DNA of 64,000 nt from Erythrocercus mccallii (taxonomy: Eukaryota; Chordata; Aves; Passeriformes; Dicruridae): assembly GCA_013397435.1 (NCBI GenBank), contig VZRG01000747.1, forward strand, positions 1 to 64,000, written 5' to 3'. The notes below the pieces were generated by a model. The model did no database searches, was not told the DNA's origin, and saw nothing but the letters and a program-made list of their open reading frames with translations. This document shows positions 36,681-47,976 of this stretch, one piece after another (within the stretch, counting starts at the first letter, position 1; each line of letters opens with the position of its first letter). Position numbers and translations under genes: made by a program.

Positions 36681-37330
36681 GGGACTTCTGCTTGGTCTGA
36701 TGGATGTTTCAGCCATTTTCCAATTAACAGGGTCAGCCAGTAGCAAAGTGAAGTGTGTTCCCCAGAAATATTCACAGCCACAAGAAGATCCACACAGGAC
36801 ATGGACACAGCTGCTCATACAATCAGTGTCAGACAAGGATCTGCTCCCACCCTCAAGACACACACCAGACAAATGAGCACACAGCCACATTCCCTAATTG
36901 TCTTGGGCTGGCAGAGGCAAAAATCACTGTTGCAACACACACCACACTTCCCAGGGTCATAAACACACACATTCACGGATTTTCCAAGGACCAGCACTGA
37001 CCCTCTGCCCACCTAGCCCCTCAACCAAGCCACCTTTATCTGCCCCACATGTTCCTAATAGCCAGCTGCTCCAGCTGTGTGCTCACTGGATACACACAGC
37101 ACTAGTCAAACAGGCGCACCACTATTGTGAGTCCGCCCTGAGGAGATAAAACTTCCATCAACCTGTTACCTCTGCCTAAGCCCAGAACGGCCTGCTTCTC
37201 ACATGGGCCTGCTTCCAGTTTGCCAGTGAATCCAAACACAGACCCCACACACACCTGGCTGGGCATGTGTTACAACCTGCCCCAGAAGACAAGAGTAAAC
37301 CTGGTTCTTTTTAACAGATCCTGTGGGGCA
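36681..37330. other. CA-rich, GC-richer island of unknown origin
   Basis: The stretch is rich in 'cacac', 'ccacc' and 'cagc' words, and several overlapping frames of 65-104 codons are open on both strands. The multiple open frames reflect base composition and no protein domain was seen. It directly follows the SINE. It could be an old LTR or ERV segment, but no diagnostic end or polyadenylation block was recognised. Confidence 0.35.
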
Positions 37331-37539
37331 GATTAGAGTAAACAGCACTGAATAATTGGTGTTTGTAAATATATGTAGGGTTTGTTTTGGAACAATTTGG
37401 TTGAAATAGAAAGCAGGTATGTAGCAGCCATTTTGGTTGTTATCATCTATAACAATATAAAAGTACAAAAAGTAACACTTAAGATAATGTAAGAAAGAAT
37501 AAAAGTAGAACAATATAGAGTCCCTACCTATTAGATCCA

Positions 37540-38165
37540 GAAATTATACTTGATTGTTGAAATTTTGATATCCCATGATCGAAGTAAAGGTCATAGTCCT
37601 GCTAAAATGATGATCTTGATCTGTCAGGCAAAGTCCATGAAATTCAAAAATTTTATGAGTTATATTCACTCAGGTGGGAATGACCAATCTTCACAGGGGC
37701 AAAGAGTTTTATGCCTGATGATGTAATACTGTCAGTCAAGAGTCCAAGTGGTTCCAGTTGCCCATTTATCAGTGCGGTTGAGTCCATTATGGCCCATCAT
37801 GGCCATCAGCAGAGATGGACAATTTCAGGCTATGTGTGAATGTCCCAGTATTTCCCAGGGAAGTTATCACAGCTGAATTCACTTAACTAAGGAGAAAGAG
37901 ACAATACTCCACCTACCTGGCAGGGTTTCTCTCTTTCTTCATTTTGTTCAACACTAGATTAGCCTGAGGTGTTATGTGTGCTCTTCATCTGCACCTGGGA
38001 GGTTACTCTGCACCTTGGCAGTTTTCCCTGATTGTTTGAGCCATCAGCATTCTACTCTCTCTTCCAGCATCAGTTGTGGATATATTCTCCCAAGGCCTGG
38101 GATGATTGGACAATAGTACCCCTTTACCTTCTCTTTCTGTGCCACAATCTATTTTGAGAACAACG
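37540..38165 (-). mobile_element. LTR-like or ERV-derived segment
   Basis: Read on the minus strand the block has words I associate with a bird ERV segment: 'aatactgggaca', 'catgatgggcca', 'ggactcaacc', 'tgacagtattacatcatcaggc' and 'tttgcctgacagatcaagatcatcattttagc'. It is richer in GC than its flanks and stands as one coherent unit. Ends, target duplication and polyadenylation signal were not located. No coding frame is present. The assignment is tentative. Confidence 0.35.
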
Positions 38166-41100
38166 GAAAAGGTCATTTTCTACCTATACCCATCCATTTG
38201 GTACCTTTGTGGATATGAAAGAATAACTCTTAATGGCAACTCATGAAGAGGTATGTTCAAGCGGCTTCTTCAGACTAATTTTTCTTAAACATGCTAATGC
38301 TTTAGTTTTGAATTGGCTGAGTTAAAACTAACTTTTCACACTTTGGGGTAAAACTGGGAAATATCAGTGAGTATCCATTGAGATAAAGTGATGTAAAAGA
38401 AGAGTGCTTCTTGAGTGAGACATAATAATTTCCTTAAGCCTTTTTAGAGCTTGAATGAGTAAGGCATTTGTTCCATATAGAATGATTTTCTGCATAATTT
38501 GTTAACATTGGATATAAATTTTTAAATTATTAAGATTTTCTTGTCATTTGTAATTACTCTAAGAATATAGCTGCCTTGAAATCTTTAGCTGAACAGGGAA
38601 TGAAAGAGAGTGTGAAAATGTGATCGTATCTCGTGATCTCTTGTGAAGAGTCTACTATGACCATTTCTTGCGAAGGAACATTGAACCTTCAACCTTGAAC
38701 CCTCCTGCTAATGAAAATGACGATCTCAAAAAGTTACTATTGAAATTCTGTAAAAGTCATCACATTGCCTGTCATCTAAAGAAGGTATGAAGACCCAAAG
38801 CAAATGGAAAATCACAGTCAGATTTAAGCTACAATTTAATCTTGGAACTAGTTTTGTAATATGATGTCCTAAACTTTGAATATTTGAACTAGAGGCAAAA
38901 TTGAAGGTTGGCTTTATTTTTGCTAGATTAAATAAAAATAACATAGAAGAAATAACAGCAAGGACTTCAAAGACTGAGAAGCAGAATTCACATTGGTCTT
39001 GCAACAAGACTGTGCCGATTAAGTCCTTGATGCAACTGACTTGCATACTGCTAAGCACCCCAGGATATTCAGTAGATTCCCCAAAAATACTGGAAAGGAA
39101 TAAATGAGTACCGAATTGAAAGTATTAAGAAAAGAGGTGCTGAAGGAGTATGAATATTGATAATAGGAAAGAAGTCAGGAGTCTGGAACATACAGCATAG
39201 GGAGAAGGATTAGGTGGGCTTATCCTGTGGGTTATCCACTAATATAAAAAGGTGCCTGAATTCCTATCCCTCTATCTCATTGGCAATTTCTATTCCCCTG
39301 TAGGTGAATATATAACACTTTGAAAGCTAGGAGCACAAAATTAGGATTACTTAGATTTACATAGCAACTAGCCTGAATTCACAAGTGTTTTAGAGTAGCT
39401 GACTGGAAGTGTGAAATATTAAAATTGGGAAGTGGAATTGGAAGTTCTAGAGAGACCATGTAAGCAGAACGCCATTTAAGCCAAAATTCAAGGTATTTAA
39501 TATAGGAAATGTACAGCATTCTGATAGGCAGCTTCCACAAAAGGTATCAGAAAGAAAAGTACAGCTGCTCTATGATGTTGTAGCTTCTAAACATTAATGA
39601 CATGTTAAGAAATAAAAAAGTGAGCTGAAAATTGTGGCAGGGAGAACTGTGTGTGTAGCGAGATATAAGAAAAGCAACAGTAAATGAGTAGTAAATTGTA
39701 AATTCATGCCATTGCTACCAAGAGTTCTTGAAGTCACTATAATTACTATCTAATATGTCAGTCATGAAGCCATATTTGCGCTCGCTGCTGCTAACTATAT
39801 TAACATCTATTGCCAACTAGCATAAATATATTACATTTAATACAATAGCACCAAAGCTGTATCAGAAAAAGACCACAAAAGGAAAAAGAAACTCTTTCAT
39901 AGCATACAAGGGGAAGGGTATATATGAGATTTAATACCTGTAAAGAGAAGAACAGCTAAAACAACTAAAATGCCAAATTACAAAACCAGATTCTTAAATG
40001 AGAGTAACTTGTCCCGTATTATGCTTGGGAAAACTACAAGTCCTGAAAACTAGGAAGTCCCAGGTTCCTAGACAACAAACTTTTTTTGTTTATTTTCTAT
40101 GCATGTAATGGCACTCTCTAGGCATGCATTTCTTCAGTCTCTTTCTGTACTGTGTCATCCTTTTGAATTCTGAACAGCTCTGGAGGATTGCCATTTTGCT
40201 ACATTCTGCTTTATCATGCACTACTAACACTCTTAATCATGATTAAATAACCACATATCATTCATGTAATATGTATTTCCTGCCAGTCCCCACGTCAAGA
40301 AGATCTCTACACTCTCTTCACAAAATCTGTGCAGCACAGAACTGGCTTGAAAGGTATGTGATATTAATATACATATGTACCTTCATCTATCTCCTTGCAC
40401 ACATTGGGAAAAGGATCTTTCCTTCTAGGAGAAGATGTTGCTTACTTCTTAATCACCTTCCTACAGTCTCAACTCTGACAAACTGTGCTAGTGGATCCAT
40501 CCACTCTCCTGTATTTTTCACCCATATTGTTAGGTAGTTGGTGTACTTGTAAGTAAGTTCCATTATCCATTGCAGGAACAGGAGGTGGAAGAAAAAAGGA
40601 AAAACACAACTCTCTACCTAATCTGTCATATACCTCAGTATATCTGTTTTTCAAAAATACTAGTTCTGTGAACTCATGTGTTTTGGAACAACAGATAAAA
40701 CTGTTTGGCAGAGATTATTTGTTTGTTTGGATTGGGATTTTTGTTTGTTGTTGTTGTTGTTGTTTTTTCTTTTGAACTATGCATTTTATCATTTCAGTGT
40801 AATGAATAGAACAGCTGACTGTATTCTTGGCCCACTTGATTGCATATGAAATGTATAGCATTCCCAATTATATCAATTGATAGTTGAATAATAATCTGAA
40901 TTGGCTAAAATTATATCATCTTTCTGCCTGAGGCATATAAATTATCCTGCAATGGTTTGCATACATTATGATAAAATTAATTTTTATTCTGGGGAAGAGT
41001 CAAATGGTAATGGGAGTGGTGAACATATTAATCAATTTCAAGCAATAATTCACAGTTCAAGTATTGAAGAGGGAGAAAATTGTTTTATAGGTGCAAATAC

Positions 41101-43808
41101 TAAGAAGTGGAATCCTCATTAACATTGGCTAATCTTTTTAGTTTGAACTACATCATTTATCTGAACTGCATAATTTAAAGGTCAGGCAAATCTTCAATTT
41201 TTCAAGAATGAATAGAGACCTTGACTTTCAGAACTTCAAGCAGCCAAATATCCATTTTGGACAGTAGCCAAAATTCTTGTCAGAGGGAAGGTTTGGATTT
41301 ACAGGTGGTGAAAACTTTTCTGAGTCTCAAATGACTAGGTTTTATTGCCTTTTTAAGCCAAGATCTCTTAAAACAAACATTTCCTGAGCCAAGAAATTAT
41401 TTTGGTTTTTAGAGCTTCATCTGATAATTCCAATGGCTGAGATCTCAGGGCAATTTCTGTGGTCTTCAGCAAGATATCATGTTTATTGGAGCTATAGAAG
41501 ACATTTATTGCTTCATACGCTGGGATTCCTTTTGGGATTCTTATTGAAATACATGCCATTAAATCACCTTCAGCCAGTTGCTGCATTGATGGCTGTGGGG
41601 CATCTGCCAAAATCAGTGGCTTCGGCTGAATGTAGTACCAAATTATTTGGTTTGACTGACTGTTTTCAACTAACTTTCAGGGAAAAAAAAAGAAAAAAAT
41701 AAACCCAAACCCCAAATAATTCTAAAGTTTAAATTCCTTAGTCAAACTTCCTGTAACAATAAAATGTGTTTTAGATATGTGGAAAATGTCTTTTTCTAAA
41801 AGATGCAAAGTTATTTTAATGTATAATATTTATAGATTTTATAAACTGAAAAGCAACAAGTCTCTTCATTGAAATAAATACACTTTCCTGCTATGATTTG
41901 GAAATTACTGTTTGTTTAAGAATAAATTAATATTTTGAGATATTGAGGGTATAGCTCATGATACTGGTTGATGCAATATACTCACCACACATTTGGGAAC
42001 ACTGGAGAACTGTAACTCGAGATTCTCATGCCTACCTCTCTGATGAGTAGTACCTTTAATGAGAGGCAAGATCAGCAAATCAAAGATTCAACCTTCTTTA
42101 TGTTTCCATTTTTATGCCATCTGAGCAGCTAGAGTAAAATACCACTTGAATTTTTTTTTGGTCCAAATGTGATTTGATTTTGGAGAGAAGATTCTCCAAT
42201 GTACGCAAAAGTATCTCTCTATCTTTGTATATAAATCTATGAAGGAGACTTCTGGACCTCCAGAACTCCTTTCAAACTAAAATATTTACTGATTCTTAGC
42301 TGAGAAATGACAGTGAAAAAATACAATAATTATTTTAAAAGGAAACCTAATTATCAAAAACAATAAAGTGATGACTAAAAAGATTCCTTTAAAGAGTTGT
42401 GTAATTCTCTACATCAAAGTAAATTGGCATGAGTTTATAGCAGCTGATGAGAAAGTAAAGAATTAGTGGAATACAGGAAAAAAAGTGTGCAGTGTTTAAA
42501 ATAGTGGAAAGGTTGAGTCTCTCTTAAAAACATTACCAACAATGATATAGTGGCTAGGTCTCTCTCAGCCTGAGCTTAGGGAACTAAATATTGATTCAAG
42601 TTGCAAGGATGGAATTTACAAATCTTCTCACTGATTGTCACACAGCATGTCATCTGCCCCACAGCAGAACATATGTCTCATGGATATATAGAATTTAGAC
42701 AACTAGTTTAATGTAAATGTTTAGTTCACAGATAAATGAAGTAAATTCTGAACTTGCTACCCAATTCAGTCAATATAAACTATATATGTCCTTTTGCTTT
42801 TCCTAAGGTTCAAGAGATGCAGGTGTTGTCCCAGAAGAGAGCAAAAATGAAATAAAACACCTGATATATCCCTGATAACCCAAGAAGGAAAAAGATCTAA
42901 TACTTTCGTCTGATCTGAAGGAGAGGAACTGAAGCCTTGGAAGACTGAAACACTCCAATGTTGCATTAGTCAGCTTAACCAAAGTTTATGAAGACTTGCA
43001 AGTGAAATTTTTAATTTTATTTTAATATTTTGGGAAAATATATATATTTTTCTATAAAATAATTTGTTTCTTGTTGTTCATCTCTTTACATCATGTCTTT
43101 AATATATATTTAGATTTCTTCTAAAATTGATTGGAAGACAACTTGCTGTGCTATCAGGTAAGTTTCAAAACTATTTCCAATTACTACAAGAAATAGAAAA
43201 CCAAATTAATCTACTTTATATCATTAGTAAAATACATTTTCTCATGACACTTCTGAATGAGACACAATGAAAAAATATTTTACAATCCCGAAAAGAGTAC
43301 AATCCATTTAAAAAAACTATTTTGGGGAATAATTTTAATTGTTAATCCCATTTTAATTGTTTTACTGTTAACTTAGATTTAGTAAAGAATCTAACAGATT
43401 TCATCTATGGGAACTGATTACTTTAAACACCTTCAGGAAACAAGCAGGTAAATGATTAACTCATATAATAAAATTAAATTAGAAATGGACAATCTTAAAT
43501 TTCCTCGCATGATATCTGGCATTATTTCAGAGCAAAAAGTTGCTTACTTCTAGATCTTTATACTTAATTAAGCTTAAATACATTTTTCCTTTTTCTCTGC
43601 TTAGCAGAGACTGTATGTGTGCATATGGCCTGAACCATGACATTGCACTTGATAGATAGCTGATCAGGCAAGACCCACAACAGCTATCTCTGTTAACAGC
43701 TTAGTTGAACATATAGTAATGTGTCTTTCTAGTAGATATTCCTCCTGGAAGCTTTGAGCAGAAACTGCCTTTTACTATGTGTGTATTCTGCACTAGAACT
43801 AGAGCTAG
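38166..43808. other. AT-rich sequence, no gene recognised
   Basis: About 5.6 kb without a recognisable gene. It contains a (TTG)n run at 40747-40763 and an 80-codon minus-strand frame at 41368-41610 of unknown meaning. Around 39735-39840 there is a low-repeat stretch with an unusual 'tttgcgctcgctgctgc' core. Confidence 0.5.
40747..40763. repeat. (TTG)n microsatellite
   Basis: Short run of TTG triplets, flanked on both sides by T-rich sequence. Confidence 0.9.
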
Positions 43809-44200
43809 TAAAATGATTAAGGGATTGAAGTGCTGGACATGCAAGGAGATGCTGAGACAGCTAGGACATGGCAACCTCAGAAAGAGAAGGCTCAGGTGCA
43901 TTTTATCATTGCGTATAAATACCTGACAGGGAGGGGGTAATTAGAAAGATAAATTCAAAATACTCTCAGTAGCACCCAGAGAAATAGATTGCAACACAAG
44001 AAACTCCACTTAAATATAAGAAAAACTTTCTTACTATGAAGGAGGTCGAACACTGGAGCAGGTTGCCCAGACAGGTTGTGGAATAGCCATCCTTGGAGGT
44101 ATTCAAAGCCTCACCATACACTACTCTGACCAGCCCACTCCAGGTGACATAATAATCTCCAGAGCTCCTGCCAACCTCAACCATCCTATGATTCCATGAT
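43809..44200 (+). mobile_element. CR1 LINE 3'-end fragment
   Basis: A 392-bp CR1 end in forward orientation. It begins in the ORF2 C-terminal region ('aaaatgattaagggattgaa'), carries 'acaagaaactccacttaaatataagaaaaactttcttactatgaaggaggtcgaacactggagcaggttgcccagacaggttgtgg', and ends with 'ctgccaacctcaaccatcctatgattccatg'. Translation gives 'HWSRLPRQVVE' and 'PSLEVFKA' in broken frames, as in other CR1 C-termini. The 'caacctcaacc' ending differs from the 'gatctttaaggtcccttcc' ending of the copy at 13390-16195, so it belongs to another CR1 subfamily. Confidence 0.88.
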
Positions 44201-45285
44201 AGTTTCTAGCAGAGTTCTTTGATCCCTAATGAGTGGTGCTAGTCAATATCACAATATGTGTGTAGATAGATAGATAAATAGACTTAAAGAAGACATTAAA
44301 GAAGTTGGCTAAGTTACATGTGTTTGTATTTTCACTGGCAGTGTCAAAGCTTAAGTAATTTATTGATTAAATAAGTAATAATATTATAATCATTATAGTT
44401 ATCATTATGCTTTAATTTTTGCTCCAATCTTAAATCCTCTGGGTGAGATTCTTCTTATATGCCTTTTTGTAATTTGAGAATGCTTCCTTCTGGAGATGTT
44501 TTTTTTTACCCCAACTACTGCAGATGGTATGTCAAGAACTAGTCTGAATTAGCTTAGAAAAATATATGTTTTGTATGACCAAAGTTAGGAGACATGAGTT
44601 ATTCCTAAACATCTGCCACAAAAAAAAATCCCCAACAATGACAACAAGAACAAGAAACAATAAAACCAAAAACCAACCAACCAACCAGCCAACCAACTGA
44701 AATAATTACCACCCTCCCAAAACAGAAAACCAAAACAAAAGTTTATTTAATTACCATATAACTCAAAAGGAAATTCATTAGTACTAACTTGGAAATGTAA
44801 GAAAATATTTTTGGAGGTGCATTCTGAAGCGACATAATTTTCTTCTTTAAAAATCTGAAAAAGACCCTCATATGTAATTTTTACCACAATGAAGCATAGG
44901 AGGTGCATTTCCTTGTAAATAAGAAATAGCTCTTGAGACATTTTGCTTGTCAAAAAATAAATATATATTCCTTCTGGAAGTAGGGGAAAAGAGAATTTTA
45001 ATTATCCTAAGCCGTGTGACAGTTTGCATTTGATAGCTTGAATTTTAATTTCAGTGGTTAGTCACAGAGCACGCTGCATTTGCTCAGCCATATGACATCT
45101 TATTTCTGTTACAAAGATAAGGATACATTCTCTTTTATAAGGCCAGATTTCTGAGGAGTGGTACTGATAATATTGGCTTGGCATCGAGCATAAGAAACAA
45201 TCATGCTGGGCCAACCAGTATTACGAGAATTCATGTGTTTGTAATGTAGCTGATAAACTATGTAGTGCAGTGACTGAAGTTGTTC
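44201..45285. other. AT-rich sequence with CCAA repeat
   Basis: A (CCAA)n-like run lies at 44671-44697. No gene was recognised. Confidence 0.5.
44671..44697. repeat. (CCAA)n microsatellite
   Basis: About six CCAA tetramers with one interruption (ccagcc). Confidence 0.9.
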
Positions 45286-45550
45286 ACAGCCATTCCTTCT
45301 AATTTTGCATCATCTGCAAAATTCCTGAGAATGCACTCTGTCCCATCATCTGATCATTAATAAAGATGTTAAAACATACTGGGTCCAACAGCAGCCCTTG
45401 TGGTACATTGCTAGTGTCTGGGATTCAGATGGATTTTGTGATGCCGATAATGGGCCCCCAAGACAAGGGGCTCATTTCACTTTTCAATCCACCTTCAAGT
45501 CCTAATCACTTAAGTCCAAATCACTCTGCCGTGTCAAAATAGCTTTTACT
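45286..45550 (-). mobile_element. CR1 LINE reverse-transcriptase fragment
   Basis: The plus strand shows the reversed CR1 RT blocks 'tttgcatcatctgcaaaattcctgagaatgcactctgtcccatcatctgatcattaataaagatgttaaaacatactggg' and 'cagcccttgtggtaca', followed by the fainter 'caatccacctt' and 'tgtcaaaatagctttta' blocks. Neither the 3' end nor the 5' end of the element is present. The piece is old and cannot code. Confidence 0.8.
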
Positions 45551-46483
45551 ACCCTATCACTGGAAACTTATTCAATCATAGATATAAGATCTTCTTTAGT
45601 ACTTACAGTTAACAGTAAGACTAATACTTTCTGTAAAAGATTTTTTTCCATAACTGTAAATGTTTTTTCTTGCACCAAATCACTGAAACTGTGCTGTTTA
45701 AGGTAGATGATATTATGGCTAGAGAATTATAAGATCCTCCCCATAATGAAATAGAATCCAGAAGCCAGAACTTATACTAAAGAGATATGAAAATAGTATG
45801 AAATGTGTAAAATCGTACCTTTTTATATTATTGCTGAAATTTACCACTGTTGCTTGAGTAGTGGAAAAGGATGCCATATCCATTTCTTGAAAATATGACT
45901 GATCCTCCTAGGTGCATAAAAATAAAGTCACACAAAGGACCACTGCAGAGCTTCAACATTATAATCAAGATAATATGTGAAAAAAGGCTCAGAAACAAAC
46001 TAATGTTTTTATTATTCTGGGAAACAGTCCTTTACCTGTTCACTTGAATGTTCTTTCCTTGTTGAAGAATGCAATCTGTGGCCCACTGAGTTATTTCAGA
46101 ATGGCACTTGAATGCTCATTAAGAAGTATTGAACATGATATGGCTACAAAAAATAACATTTGAACATGAAATAAAAAAATACAGAGAGTGCTTTAAAACT
46201 TATGAATATCCAGATCGTGAACAGTTGCATACAAGGTTTATAAAAGCAAAATATCTTTCTGAAGAAAATAAGAAAGATTTAGTTTCTCCCACACCTACCC
46301 TTAAGAAAGAATAGTAGAGAACAGACTGTTTCAAGGACTCATAGCTGAAAGTTTCTTTGGCCTAAACAGTCAATTCATTCCAGATCCCTCATATAGGTGT
46401 AACGTTAAAAGGGGTTTCAGTAACATTTTATGGTCTGAAAATCACTGGTACAAAACTGGAGCAGAAAATTCCATTTCCACAAA

Positions 46484-46513
46484 ACAGAGCAACAGAAAAC
46501 AGAGCAACAGAAA
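46484..46513. repeat. tandem duplication, 15 bp x 2
   Basis: The word acagagcaacagaaa occurs twice without mismatch and without spacer. Confidence 0.95.
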
Positions 46514-47953
46514 CAATACAATACTGCTGTCTTGTATAGTGACCTGACTGGGAAATGCTAAAGTGTGAGCCAGAAAGATCCAATTGTATTGAGGCTGCAA
46601 ACTAGTCAGCTCTGAAATATGACTTGATAACTCACAATTCAACTGCAAGAACTGCAAGATGAATGTCTGGAGTTAAATTTCTACCTAGTCCAGCTGTGAG
46701 AACACCGTTCATTTTACTCATCTTACAGTATTACTATCTTTCAGTCAAAAAGCAGACACTACATATAAATTTAGAACAGGTAAAAGGGTTGATTCAAAGC
46801 TGGATATTCTTTTGTTGGTGGTTCTTGTCTTACCCTGATGTTATTTTCTATTTGCCAGCACAAAGAGATCAAGTATTAATGGTAGTGGTGTTCCTCGTTA
46901 TCTGTTGAGCAACAGCTCAGTTTTGTGATTAGCAAAAATTAAATATTAAAATCTCTTGTCCATCATTATTTCAAATCTCTACAAAAGTATTTAAATCGTT
47001 AATTATGCTAAAAGGCTATTTCAGTATTTATAACTTTTCATGCATTCATATTCCTGTACTTGACGATAAAGACTTCTTGTATAACCCGATGAGCTACACC
47101 CACTGTCTTCAGGAAAGCATATAAGCTTATTCATGTCAAAACATTTAATTATAAAGCTGATCATGTTGCTTTAGTACATCTTCTAAGAAGGAGAAAAAAA
47201 AGAAAAAAAGCTTAAATTTTATCTTGAAAAGAAAAGTCTTAAACATAAAATAGGAAATAGACATGTAATTTAGGAAGAAAGTAACTTGGCAGTTCAAGGT
47301 AATTAATGAGCTTCTTATACTCCCTAATGATGAAAATGACTACAGTACGCAGAAAAAACCCCTCTAATATGCGACAAAATTATGACAGATAATGAAAAGC
47401 TGCTTCTAAAACATATGCAATTAGTAATTGTGGTTTTACTTCTGTTTATGGCTTTTCACTTCCTAACAGTTAACAAAATAATAATGTAAAATAAATAAGC
47501 ATAGTAGAGTCAGCTAGAAAATAATGTTCTTTTTGTTCAGTAAAATATTATTTTCCCCCATTTTTTTTGCATTTGCATGCAGATGGGTGAACAGAAAACA
47601 AAATTAAATAAAATGGAGTTTTCACTAAGAATTTATTTACTTTATGTGAAAGGAAGATAAGGGATTTTTTTTCCTCAGAGTGGTTGAACTGCATAACTGG
47701 GGGGATTAAATCTGGGGTTTCCTTATTTAATGTAATGTGAACCATCCTCTAAGGAGGATAGGGGAAACTCGCAAAATTTTCAAATTATCTGAATTTCACA
47801 GAGATTTGTTGTGATTTTTGCACTTCTGTGAGTTTTAGGTAGAACTGTAGAAGTGAATTAGAGTGAAACACATACTACCAGCAAGTTTAAGGAAAAGGTA
47901 CACTGTTTATTCCAGCTATGCAATCTTGCTCTATACTGGGATTTGGGGGTAAT

Positions 47954-47976
47954 AAAAAAAAAAAAAAAAAAAAAAA
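47954..47976. repeat. A23 homopolymer
   Basis: Twenty-three consecutive A bases. The preceding bases are 'gggggtaat', so an AATAAA word is formed at its start. Confidence 0.97.
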
